From a bacterium (GTDB taxonomy: Bacteria; Bacillota_I; Bacilli_A; RF39; UBA660): a stretch of 64,000 nt of DNA. Below the pieces are notes generated by a model. The model saw nothing but the letters and a program-made list of their open reading frames with translations. It searched no databases and was not told the origin of the DNA. The stretch's first letter is position 1. The number at the start of each line of letters is the position of its first letter. This document shows, one piece after another, positions 8,415 to 15,949 of this stretch. Location: positions 17,721-81,720 of the forward strand of contig JAHZGA010000002.1 in the NCBI GenBank assembly GCA_019421005.1, read 5' to 3'. Made by a program: the position numbers and the translations under genes.

Positions 8415-9710
8415 TTATTTATTAATACAAAAAACTGCATAAAGTGGTACTGATTTTATATTGTTTTCAAGTCCAAAGTTTTTTGAAGATACTCGAATAC
8501 TTACTTCAGGATTATATTTTTTTATATATTCATTCAAACTTTTACTATTAGTTCTTCTACCACTTTTAACTTCTATCGGAATTATATTTCCATCAAGTTT
8601 TATTAAAAAATCTATTTCATATTTATCAAAATTATAGTAGTATAATTCTTTTGATTTAGGATATAATTCACAAGCTATATAATTTTCAGTAAGTACACCT
8701 TTAAACATTTCATTTTTATCCATTAATATTTCTCTATAATCTAAATTAGATAATGATCTTAATAATCCAACATCACTTAAATATAATTTAAATTTATCCG
8801 AATTAATAAAAGCTTTTAATGGCGATTCATTTTTTTCAGTTAAATCACACTTAAGTACCATATTACTTGCAAGTAACCAATCAAGACTACTTTCATATCT
8901 AATTTTTCTAGCATCCTTATCAACAATACTATATTTAAATGTATTATTTACTCTAGCAAGCTCTTTGGGAATAGAGTTATAAATTTGATTATTCTTAATT
9001 CCTTCACTATTTTCTGTATATTTATTCATATCTGCTAAATAAGAGGTAATAATTTGTTCTTGAAGTTCAAAATTAACATGAGATATATTACATTCATTAT
9101 CTAAAAAATTATTAATAATAGCTGGCATTCCACCTAATACTAAATACTTTTTATATAATTCTAGTGCTTTCTCATGAATAGGTTTCATTAATGATTCATT
9201 AGAATTATAATGTGTTATAATTTCATTAATTAATTTTTTTTCTCCTAAAGCAATTAAATATTCTTCAAAATTCATCGGATATAAATATTTGATTGTCACC
9301 TTACCTACTGGAAAAGATGATTTAAATCTATTAATCTTAACTCCTAATAGAGAACCCGCACAAACTATTTTATATGGTTTTTTACTTTCACAAAAATATT
9401 TTAAAGAAGTTATAGCCCTTTCACTTACTTGAATTTCATCTAAAAATATTATTGTTTTTTCAGGATCAATAATTATATTTTTAATAATTTCAATTTTTTC
9501 TATTATTATATCTGGATCAATAGTATTATCAAATATTTCAGCTATATTTTCCTCTTTATCCAGGTTTATATAAACATAATTATCAAAATTAGCCTTACAA
9601 AACTTTTCCAATATATATGTTTTTCCAGTTTGTCTAGCACCAACTAACATAAGTGGCATTTTATAATCTTTCTTCCATTTTTTTAATTCTTCTTCTATTT
9701 TCCTATACAT
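8415..9710 (-). CDS. AAA ATPase with DUF4143 C-terminal domain
   Basis: This 431-residue protein belongs to the large family of AAA_14/DUF4143 ATPases common in anaerobes. Walker A is GARQTGKT (24-31) and Walker B is IIFLDEIQ. The C-terminal part carries an endonuclease-like patch, YEIDFLIK followed by IIPIEVKSG, matching the D...ExK restriction fold seen in this family. Their cellular role is unknown. The start at 9710 follows AGAGGTGATTTTC; a longer reading frame to 9755 has no ribosome binding site. Repeated TTTTCGTACA sites lie upstream. Confidence 0.85.
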   Translation of the reverse strand: MYRKIEEELKKWKKDYKMPLMLVGARQTGKTYILEKFCKANFDNYVYINLDKEENIAEIFDNTIDPDIIIEKIEIIKNIIIDPEKTIIFLDEIQVSERAITSLKYFCESKKPYKIVCAGSLLGVKINRFKSSFPVGKVTIKYLYPMNFEEYLIALGEKKLINEIITHYNSNESLMKPIHEKALELYKKYLVLGGMPAIINNFLDNECNISHVNFELQEQIITSYLADMNKYTENSEGIKNNQIYNSIPKELARVNNTFKYSIVDKDARKIRYESSLDWLLASNMVLKCDLTEKNESPLKAFINSDKFKLYLSDVGLLRSLSNLDYREILMDKNEMFKGVLTENYIACELYPKSKELYYYNFDKYEIDFLIKLDGNIIPIEVKSGRRTNSKSLNEYIKKYNPEVSIRVSSKNFGLENNIKSVPLYAVFCINK

Positions 9711-9740
9711 GAAAATCACCTCTATATATATTTTAACACA

Positions 9741-9795
9741 TTTCGTACAAAACACACATATTTTTATTGACTTTTTCGTACATTTTGCACGAAAA
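9741..9795. promoter_or_regulatory. Candidate operator: three TTTCGTACA-like half sites
   Basis: TTTCGTACA occurs at 9741-9749 and 9774-9782, and its inverted form TGCACGAAAA at 9786-9795. The last two make an inverted repeat with seven-base perfect arms and a nine-base centre. They sit 30-85 bp upstream of the AAA ATPase start, where a repressor would act. No cognate regulator is recognisable nearby. Confidence 0.4.
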
Positions 9796-9891
9796 CCATG
9801 TTTTTGTGTAAAATATTTAAATATTATACAAAAATTATCAATTGAATATTCAAATAATTTATAAATTCCAGTTTTATATTAACATACTAAT

Positions 9892-10434
9892 TTATAATTT
9901 TATACTATCAAATATATTTTCTTCTATATCATAAATTGTAAATTTCTTGCTTTCATATATCATATATGTAGGTTTATTATTTTCTTTAGGTATAGATATT
10001 GAACCAACATTAATGTATACCATATCTTCATTCTTTTTTATGTAAGGTATATGTTCATGACCATATATCAATATACCTTTTCTATTATATTTTTTATGTT
10101 TCTCAAAACTATATTCATTTCCATGAGTTAAATACATATCTAAACCGTCCACACATATTAAAGCCAAATTATTACATATTGGAAAATCACTTGCCTTAAT
10201 ATCGACATCAGAATCACAATTGCCTTTCAAACAAATAATTTTATCGGAGTATTTAGTTAATATATCTTTAACACTCACACTGTTAATTTTATATTTTTGA
10301 TTATATGTAGGTCCAGAATAATATAAATCCCCAAGGACTACCAATTTATCTATTTTTTCTTTCTTAATAATATCTTCTATTTTTTTTAAATTAACATCAA
10401 TACCATGTATATCTGATATAAATAATATCTTCAT
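9892..10434 (-). CDS. yfcE: YfcE/MJ0936-family metallophosphoesterase
   Basis: The 180-residue protein contains all metallophosphoesterase motifs in order: SDIHG (7-11), GDLYYSG, GNCD, THGNEYS and GHEH. These bind two divalent metals in small phosphodiesterases of the YfcE group, which hydrolyse artificial phosphodiesters; the natural substrate is not established. The ATG at 10434 follows AAGGAGAGTTAGAT. It may be the last gene of the GNAT/deaminase run above it, from which it is separated by 52 bp. Confidence 0.9.
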   Translation of the reverse strand: MKILFISDIHGIDVNLKKIEDIIKKEKIDKLVVLGDLYYSGPTYNQKYKINSVSVKDILTKYSDKIICLKGNCDSDVDIKASDFPICNNLALICVDGLDMYLTHGNEYSFEKHKKYNRKGILIYGHEHIPYIKKNEDMVYINVGSISIPKENNKPTYMIYESKKFTIYDIEENIFDSIKL

Positions 10435-10486
10435 ATCTAACTCTCCTTATAAAATCTTTTCAATTTTATATTAACTATACTAATAA

Positions 10487-11476
10487 TTAATCTATCTCTT
10501 TTTCATAATAATTAACAATAACTTTTTCCCCATTTGGATAACATTCATAACCAGTTTTAATATATTTGGTAAAACCCATATTAAAATATATTTGCATATT
10601 TCGTACTTCACATGGTTCTACACCCAATGTTAATGATGTAAAACCTCTTTCTTTTAAATCTTTTTCCATAAATTTGTAAATCATAGAAAAATATCCTTTA
10701 TTCTCAAAATCCTTATTTGTTCTAAAAGCACTCAAATAAGCTTTTTTACTATCAATTAAACCATCTTTATTTTGCATATCTAAATCATTTTTAGAAATAA
10801 TTGCTGTACATTCAGTAATTATTTCTTCATTTAATAATCCCATATAGACAATTCTTGTATCTAAATTTCTCAAAGAAATATTTTTAAATTGTTTCCACAT
10901 TAAAGAATTATTATTTCTAGCTATCTCTTCATCCCATTTTTTTATAATCATGTCTTTATTAGCTATAACACATTTATAATTTGTATCACTATCTTTTATT
11001 TTTTTTATATCTATTAATCCTCTAGTATGATAACCTTGTTTTTTATAAAACTCAATAGCAGTCTTATTATAAGCAAACACATCAATATAAATATATTCAC
11101 ATCCAACACTTTTAAAATAATATTCCATTTTATTCATTAGTTTTTGCCCTATACCTTTACTTCTAGTTTTTTTAGATACTATAAGTTCTGATATTTCACC
11201 ACTTTTAGGGCATTTATAATCTAAATAATCATACTCATCATAAGTTCTAATATATCCCATAATTAAACCTATTATTTTATCATTTTCTTTTGCTAAATAA
11301 CATTTTCCTTTATTATTATTTACTTCTTCTAAATCTAAAATAGCCATTTTATCTCTATATTCTGAATGCAATTGATCTAAATTATCTCTATCAATTGATA
11401 AAATATATTCCTCTAATTCAACTAATAAATCTTTTACATCCTCTAAATATTTATCTTCGTATTCTAATATTTTCAT
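10487..11476 (-). CDS. Tandem GNAT acetyltransferase (two domains)
   Basis: Two GNAT folds lie in one 329-residue chain. The first (about 1-160) has the acetyl-CoA loop KTRSKGIGQKLM and the typical FYKKQGYH end. The second (about 170-329) has FENKGYFSMIYKFM and the equivalent NMGF end. The ATG at 11476 overlaps the upstream GNAT gene by 26 bp, so the two are co-translated. Substrates are unknown; aminoglycoside, peptide or nucleoside antibiotics and ribosomal proteins are all acetylated by this fold. Confidence 0.85.
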   Translation of the reverse strand: MKILEYEDKYLEDVKDLLVELEEYILSIDRDNLDQLHSEYRDKMAILDLEEVNNNKGKCYLAKENDKIIGLIMGYIRTYDEYDYLDYKCPKSGEISELIVSKKTRSKGIGQKLMNKMEYYFKSVGCEYIYIDVFAYNKTAIEFYKKQGYHTRGLIDIKKIKDSDTNYKCVIANKDMIIKKWDEEIARNNNSLMWKQFKNISLRNLDTRIVYMGLLNEEIITECTAIISKNDLDMQNKDGLIDSKKAYLSAFRTNKDFENKGYFSMIYKFMEKDLKERGFTSLTLGVEPCEVRNMQIYFNMGFTKYIKTGYECYPNGEKVIVNYYEKEID

Positions 11477-12074
11477 TTTTCAAATAATAATCCTTTATTA
11501 ATTCATATTTGGAAAAAGTTAATATTCCATCATAAAAGGTATAAGGTGATTCTTTTGTTACTTCACCAGTTTTACTAAAACCTAATTTTTCAAATATTTT
11601 ACACGATGCTGTATTATCTTTTACTGCACTGGAAGAAATACCATTTATTCCTACTTCATTAAAAAGATAAGTTATCATTGCTTCAATAGCTTCTGTTGCA
11701 TAACCTTTCCTTTGATAAATTGGATCAATATACCACCCTACATCACGAATAGTAATATCTTCGCCACTTTCTTGAGCAGTAACTTGTCCTATAACTTCTT
11801 CTTTACCGCTATTGGTATATTCATTCTTTAAAAATACACTCCATCCAAATACATCACTACTATTAGCATTATCTACTTTAGATTTATAAAATTTTTCTTG
11901 TGTTTTCCATGACCAATAGTCTTTATCATTCGCATGTTTTTTAGAACTTACTAAATACCATTTATTTACCTCTGGTATCATTAATATTTCCCATAATCTT
12001 TTTTGTTCTTCCATTTGGGAACTTCTTAAATATAACCTTTCAGTTTCTATTGTTTTACTACCAAGCATTTTCAC
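11451..12074 (-). CDS. RimJ/RimL-like GNAT acetyltransferase
   Basis: The 207-residue protein starts with IETERLYLR, the signature of RimJ/RimL/RimI-like N-acetyltransferases, and has the acetyl-CoA binding motif YQRKGYATEAIEAM followed by NTASCKIFEKLGF. The GTG at 12074 lies seven bases after AGAGGTG and is preferred; an ATG two codons later is less well spaced. It overlaps the tandem GNAT gene downstream. The target is not predictable. Confidence 0.88.
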   Translation of the reverse strand: MKMLGSKTIETERLYLRSSQMEEQKRLWEILMIPEVNKWYLVSSKKHANDKDYWSWKTQEKFYKSKVDNANSSDVFGWSVFLKNEYTNSGKEEVIGQVTAQESGEDITIRDVGWYIDPIYQRKGYATEAIEAMITYLFNEVGINGISSSAVKDNTASCKIFEKLGFSKTGEVTKESPYTFYDGILTFSKYELIKDYYLKNENIRIRR

Positions 12075-12168
12075 TATAAATCACCTCTTTATCTTAATTA
12101 TTAATATCTTATTCAAATTTTTTATCTTTCATAAAGTTGGATCAAATATCTAAATTTTATCAACCTTA

Positions 12169-12708
12169 TTATAAAGGTAATACTTTATCTGTTTTAATTC
12201 TAACAATAACCCCTTTAACATTCTTATCAAATTTTCTCCAAGTGGTTTCTTCAAATATTTCAAAGCCTACATCTAAAAATGTTTTTAAAGTATTTTCTCT
12301 ATCAATTTCAAAACTATCATATAAATATTCTATTCCATTATTATAAGCAACTTTTATTAATAACTTTAAAGCATCCTTGGAATAACCTTTATTTCTATAT
12401 TTAGCCTCAATTACTATACCACAATCATAATAATCACTATCTTTATCATATTGATAATTTACATATCCAACATACTCATTAATATCACAATCTTTTATAT
12501 ATGCAAAATATCTATTTTCATTTATTCTTCTATCATAAACCTCTTGCCATCTTTCTTTAGGAAAATCAATACATCCTGTATCATAATGATATCCAAAATA
12601 AGTTACATCATATCCAGCATTATAACTCATTGTAGTTGGATCACTTTCTAATTTTTGTTCATAAGAGTATTCTTTTATTTGTGGAACTACTAATTTTATA
12701 TTTTTCAT
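12169..12708 (-). CDS. GNAT acetyltransferase
   Basis: This 179-residue GNAT protein has YVGYVNYQYD (strand 4), the acetyl-CoA loop AKYRNKGYSKDALKLLI and the terminal pattern ENTLKTFLDVGF. Its ATG at 12708 directly abuts the TAA of the ASCH-cytidine deaminase gene, so it is translated from the same message and falls under the same attenuator. The next GNAT gene begins 95 bp downstream with no clear terminator between. Confidence 0.85.
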   Translation of the reverse strand: MKNIKLVVPQIKEYSYEQKLESDPTTMSYNAGYDVTYFGYHYDTGCIDFPKERWQEVYDRRINENRYFAYIKDCDINEYVGYVNYQYDKDSDYYDCGIVIEAKYRNKGYSKDALKLLIKVAYNNGIEYLYDSFEIDRENTLKTFLDVGFEIFEETTWRKFDKNVKGVIVRIKTDKVLPL

Positions 12709-13458
12709 TTATACTCTTTCTTTTCCCCACCAACTAGGAATTAAAGTTTCTAACTTAATTGTCTCTTTATTTTTTAATTCCTTTAATATTTCAATATTCT
12801 TACTATTCTTATCTAACTGCATTAAATATTCCCTACAAACTCCACATGGATAAATAACATTTCCTTTTGAATCAATACACACCAATTTTATAATTTCATT
12901 TTCTCCATTAGTTATCATATTTGCAATAGCATTTCTTTCTGCACACATTCCTAAACTTGAAGCAGTATCTATACAAACTCCAGTATAAATATTATGATTT
13001 TTAGTTAATATTGCTGCACTAACTTGACCAGCATAAATCATACCTGATACTTTTCTAGAATTTCTAACCATTTTAGCTTTTTTATATAACTCTTTCCAAA
13101 CAGTATTTTCACTATACAAGTATTCCACCTCAATAGCGTATACGCCATTTTTCTTAATAGCCTCTTCATATCCATTAATTTTGTTTACATTTTTAATTGA
13201 TTTTTCTTTATTATTTGTTGAAGATGTTGTATATTTTGTACCTTCTAAAGTAAATAACTCATCTAGCGTATTATAATAATTTACACGTTCTACTCTTACA
13301 TAAAATATACCTAATTTGTTACTAGTAAATTCAATAACATCGTTTTTTCTTAATTTGCCATAATCATACTTTCCAGTATTTGCCCTTATTTCTATTTTTT
13401 TAGAACCTTTTTTAATACTTTCACTGGCTCTATCATTAATTTCTAATTTAAATACCAT
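12709..13458 (-). CDS. ASCH domain-cytidine/blasticidin-S deaminase fusion
   Basis: Residues 1-114 form an ASCH (PUA-like) domain with its conserved GSKKIEIR (K20/K21, E23, R25) and the NDVIEF strand. Residues about 120-249 form a cytidine deaminase fold: zinc ligand C172 and catalytic E174 in CAERNAIA, and zinc ligands C205 and C208 in PCGVCREYL. The end LETLIPSWWG resembles the ELIP ends of blasticidin-S deaminases. The ATG at 13458 follows AAAGGAGAAAGAAA, right after an attenuator. ASCH proteins bind or hydrolyse modified nucleosides (YqfB removes the acetyl group of N4-acetylcytidine), but the YqfB threonine is Glu here, so that chemistry is not assured. Confidence 0.88.
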   Translation of the reverse strand: MVFKLEINDRASESIKKGSKKIEIRANTGKYDYGKLRKNDVIEFTSNKLGIFYVRVERVNYYNTLDELFTLEGTKYTTSSTNNKEKSIKNVNKINGYEEAIKKNGVYAIEVEYLYSENTVWKELYKKAKMVRNSRKVSGMIYAGQVSAAILTKNHNIYTGVCIDTASSLGMCAERNAIANMITNGENEIIKLVCIDSKGNVIYPCGVCREYLMQLDKNSKNIEILKELKNKETIKLETLIPSWWGKERV

Positions 13459-13472
13459 TTTCTTTCTCCTTT

Positions 13473-13498
13473 AAAAAAATTCTGCATAATGCAGAATT
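13473..13498 (-). terminator. Attenuator terminator before the ASCH-deaminase gene
   Basis: AATTCTGCAT and ATGCAGAATT (arms at 13478-13487 and 13489-13498) form a strong hairpin followed by seven T on the minus strand. It ends just before the Shine-Dalgarno of the ASCH-deaminase gene and lies inside its transcript, so it must be read through for expression. Confidence 0.85.
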
Positions 13499-13554
13499 AA
13501 TTAAAGTAAAATGATACATCTAGTATATTAAAAGTGCGATTAATTCTGCATTAT
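13486..13554 (-). promoter_or_regulatory. Antiterminator pairing between leader ORF and terminator arm
   Basis: The leader-coding segment at 13539-13554 (RNA sense ATAATGCAGAATTAAT) is a perfect 16-base complement of 13486-13501 (RNA sense ATTAATTCTGCATTAT), the ascending arm of the terminator. Pairing of these two would break the terminator. A ribosome moving over leader codons 8-13 would mask the first segment and allow termination; a ribosome stalled earlier would free it. This is the geometry of ribosome-mediated transcription attenuation. Confidence 0.75.
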
Positions 13555-13576
13555 TTATAATTCGTAAATTTTTCAT
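13520..13576 (-). CDS. Leader peptide (18 aa) of the ASCH-deaminase attenuator
   Basis: A short ORF, MKNLRIINNAELIALLIY, starts at the ATG at 13576 behind AAAGGAGTGTGATTAATT and ends with TAG at 13520. It begins about 35 bp after the promoter and ends about 20 bp before the terminator hairpin. Codons 8-13 carry the antiterminator strand. It shows no run of one amino acid codon, so a response to general slowing of the ribosome by an antibiotic is more likely than amino-acid sensing. This is inference. Confidence 0.7.
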   Translation of the reverse strand: MKNLRIINNAELIALLIY

Positions 13577-13616
13577 AATTAATCACACTCCTTTCTTTAA
13601 AACAATTTACACATTC

Positions 13617-13645
13617 ATTATAAAATATTTATTCTACTTTGTCAA
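13617..13645 (-). promoter_or_regulatory. Consensus sigma-A promoter of the attenuated operon
   Basis: A perfect -35 TTGACA (13640-13645), a 17-bp spacer and a perfect -10 TATAAT (13617-13622) on the minus strand. Such a strong promoter fits control by termination rather than initiation. It lies back to back with the sortase promoter. Confidence 0.85.
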
Positions 13646-13650
13646 ATCAT

Positions 13651-13679
13651 TTGTAAATATATTTTTTTTATGTTAAAAT
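13651..13679 (+). promoter_or_regulatory. Sigma-A promoter of the sortase gene
   Basis: The plus strand has -35 TTGTAA (13651-13656), a 17-bp spacer and -10 TAAAAT (13674-13679), 21 bp before the ATG at 13701. Confidence 0.65.
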
Positions 13680-13700
13680 AACTTGAACGGAGGAATACGT

Positions 13701-14399
13701 ATGAAAAAATTTATTTTACCTATAGTCATTATATTCATAATTCTTGTTTTTAGTTTTAATATTCCTAAAGATAATAAAACTGAAAAAATAAAAAAAGTTG
13801 ATGAAATTAAAGAACAAGAAAATATAAAAGAACAAAATAACTTTGATAATTTGATGAAAAACTATGATAACAAAAACATTCTTGCTTTTGTAGAAATTCC
13901 TAATGTTCTTTTAGAACCAATCGTTCAAGCTGATGATAATGAATACTATTTAAACTATAACATCAACAATGAAAAAGATATCAACGGAGCGACATTTTTA
14001 GATTATAGAATTAATATAAATAATTCTAATAAAATATTAATTTATGGCCACAGTGATAAGTCCAAAACATTACCCTTTACTAAATTATCAAATTATAAAG
14101 ATAAAGATTTCTTTATAAAAAATCCATATATATATTTATATACTAAAGATAATAATTATAAATTTAAAATCTTTTCTACCTATATCGAAACTAGTGATTT
14201 TGATTACTTAAATATTGAAAGTTTTAATGGACTAACTTGGTTAGAACATTTAAAAAAGCTTAAAAATAAATCATTTTATGAAACAAATGTTGAAGTAGAA
14301 GATAATAAAAAAATCATTATTTTACAAACTTGTAGTTTTGATAATGAGTATAAAAATTATAGTCAAAAATATCATTTAGTAATAGGAATATCTACATAA
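13701..14399 (+). CDS. Class B sortase-like protein
   Basis: This 232-residue protein has an N-terminal membrane anchor (about 4-20), a Glu/Lys-rich stalk and a sortase domain. The catalytic His117 lies in IYGHSDKSKTLPFTKLSNY and Cys211 in LQTCSFDNEY, the class B pattern. The conserved catalytic Arg that should follow the Cys is not visible; the aligned site is Lys223 in SQKYHLVIG. Sortases anchor LPXTG- or NPQTN-type proteins to the wall. The start follows CGGAGGAATACGT; an upstream TTG lies inside that site. No substrate gene is nearby. Confidence 0.85.
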   Translation: MKKFILPIVIIFIILVFSFNIPKDNKTEKIKKVDEIKEQENIKEQNNFDNLMKNYDNKNILAFVEIPNVLLEPIVQADDNEYYLNYNINNEKDINGATFLDYRININNSNKILIYGHSDKSKTLPFTKLSNYKDKDFFIKNPYIYLYTKDNNYKFKIFSTYIETSDFDYLNIESFNGLTWLEHLKKLKNKSFYETNVEVEDNKKIIILQTCSFDNEYKNYSQKYHLVIGIST

Positions 14400-14415
14400 C
14401 ATTGACACATAGAAA

Positions 14416-14444
14416 TTGATTTTATAAAACTTATAAGCTATAAT
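14416..14444 (+). promoter_or_regulatory. Sigma-A promoter of the DUF3137-lemA pair
   Basis: -35 TTGATT (14416-14421), a 17-bp spacer and a perfect -10 TATAAT (14439-14444) lie 20 bp before the ATG at 14464. A TTGACA at 14402-14407 lacks a good -10. Confidence 0.6.
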
Positions 14445-14463
14445 TAAATTAGGATGTGATTTT

Positions 14464-15399
14464 ATGGATATTAATGAACTAGAAAAATTAAGAAAAAAAA
14501 TTGTTTTAAACAAAGTAACTATTTATCTTATCTACCTTGCCCTTTACCCAGTATTTATTATTTTATGTAACCAATACCTTAAAACTTATATTGAAAATGG
14601 TGCTGGAATAGCTGTTTATGTAGTCGGAATAGTATTTTTTATAGTCTTTACTACTATAACAGATAATATTGTTAATAAAAAAAATCTAAATTTTTTCATT
14701 AGAAAATATAAAGAAAAATTTGTTGAAAATACTTTTAAACAAGTATTCGATAATTTTACTTATGAACCTAATCAAGGTTTAAGTAAAGAAAGATTTAGGA
14801 AAACTAATATTTTAAAATATGATGATATATATTCCTCAAATGATTATATGCAAGGTACATATCATAATACTAGTTTTGAAATAGCTGATGTAGAAATTAA
14901 AGAAGAACATACCTCTACCGATAGTGATGGTCATAGAAATACTTATTACTTAACAGTCTTTTTAGGAAAATGGTTTATTTTTAATTTTAATAAAAACTTT
15001 AAAAATAATCTTCAAATTGTTGAAAAAGATTTTAAAACATTTAATGAAAGAAATTGGGGAAATGAAAAATTACATAAACTAGAATTAGAAAGCGTATCAT
15101 TTAATAAGGATTTTAAAGTATATTGCCATGATGATCATGAAGCTTTTTATATCTTGACACCTAACTTTATGAATAATATTGAAAATCTATGTAAAAAAAC
15201 TAAAGGTTATATAGTATTAGGATTTATGAATAATCAATTACATATTGGTTTAAATACTCTTAAAGATTCTTTTGAACCAAATATATTTAAAAAAATTGAT
15301 GAAAATATAATTTCTAATGAAGTTAATAATAATATCAAAGAAATAATAACTTTTATTGATGAATTAGGTTTAGATAACAACTTATTTAAGGAGAATTAA
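14464..15399 (+). CDS. DUF3137 membrane protein
   Basis: The 311-residue protein has two transmembrane helices near residues 18-38 and 48-67 followed by a large soluble domain with the DUF3137 pattern (YDDIYSSNDYMQGTYHNTSF and FNKDFKVYCHDDHEAFYILT). These proteins are usually encoded beside LemA, as here, where lemA starts one base after its stop. Function is unknown; a membrane-associated pair with LemA is inferred from the constant association. The start follows AGGATGTGATTTT. Confidence 0.8.
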   Translation: MDINELEKLRKKIVLNKVTIYLIYLALYPVFIILCNQYLKTYIENGAGIAVYVVGIVFFIVFTTITDNIVNKKNLNFFIRKYKEKFVENTFKQVFDNFTYEPNQGLSKERFRKTNILKYDDIYSSNDYMQGTYHNTSFEIADVEIKEEHTSTDSDGHRNTYYLTVFLGKWFIFNFNKNFKNNLQIVEKDFKTFNERNWGNEKLHKLELESVSFNKDFKVYCHDDHEAFYILTPNFMNNIENLCKKTKGYIVLGFMNNQLHIGLNTLKDSFEPNIFKKIDENIISNEVNNNIKEIITFIDELGLDNNLFKEN

Positions 15400-15400
15400 T

Positions 15401-15928
15401 ATGTGGATAATATTAGGAATTGTTTTAATAATTTTAATATGGTATATATCAACCTATAATAAATTTAAAAAATTAATTATAAAAGTAGATGAAGCTGATT
15501 CAGGTATAGATGTTGCACTTACAAAAAGATATGATTTAATTACTAAAATGGTTGATGTTGTTAAAGGTTATACTAAACATGAAAAAGAAACTATTTTAGA
15601 AGTAATTAAATTAAGAAAACATATGAGTATTAATGAAAAAAATGAAGTTTTAAATAAAATGAATAATTCAATAAATAAAATTGAAATTATAGCTGAAAAT
15701 TATCCTGATTTAAAGGCTAGTGAAAATTTTAAAATATTACAAAAATCTTTATTAAATGTTGAAGAACATTTAGCAGCATCTAGAAGAATGTATAATTCTA
15801 ATGTATCAATTTATAATCAATATTTAGAATCTTTTCCATCAATGATTATAGGATCAATTTTAAAACTCACTAAAAAAGAATATTTTGAAGCAGATGATGA
15901 AAAAACTGTTAATATATCATTAAAGTAG
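15401..15928 (+). CDS. lemA: LemA family protein
   Basis: The 175-residue protein has an N-terminal transmembrane helix (2-18), YNKFKKLIIKVDEADSGIDV with the typical LemA helix, KRYDLITKMVDVVKGYTKHEKET and the C-terminal RRMYNSNVSIYNQYLESFPS motif. LemA proteins are membrane-tethered helical bundles of unknown biochemical role. The usual Asn in the first helix (V-x-A-x-I-D-V) is retained only in part. Its TAG stop is embedded in the stem of a bidirectional terminator. Confidence 0.9.
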   Translation: MWIILGIVLIILIWYISTYNKFKKLIIKVDEADSGIDVALTKRYDLITKMVDVVKGYTKHEKETILEVIKLRKHMSINEKNEVLNKMNNSINKIEIIAENYPDLKASENFKILQKSLLNVEEHLAASRRMYNSNVSIYNQYLESFPSMIIGSILKLTKKEYFEADDEKTVNISLK

Positions 15929-15949
15929 TAAACACTTGTTTACTACTTT
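15922..15949. terminator. Bidirectional terminator between lemA and ASCH-dCMP deaminase
   Basis: AAAGTAGTAAAC (15922-15933), the loop ACTT and GTTTACTACTTT (15938-15949) form a perfect 12-bp stem between convergent genes, with A and T runs on both sides. Confidence 0.85.

Noticed and set aside
13683..13700. TTG at 13683 as sortase start
   Set aside because: It overlaps the CGGAGGAATACGT ribosome binding site of the ATG at 13701.
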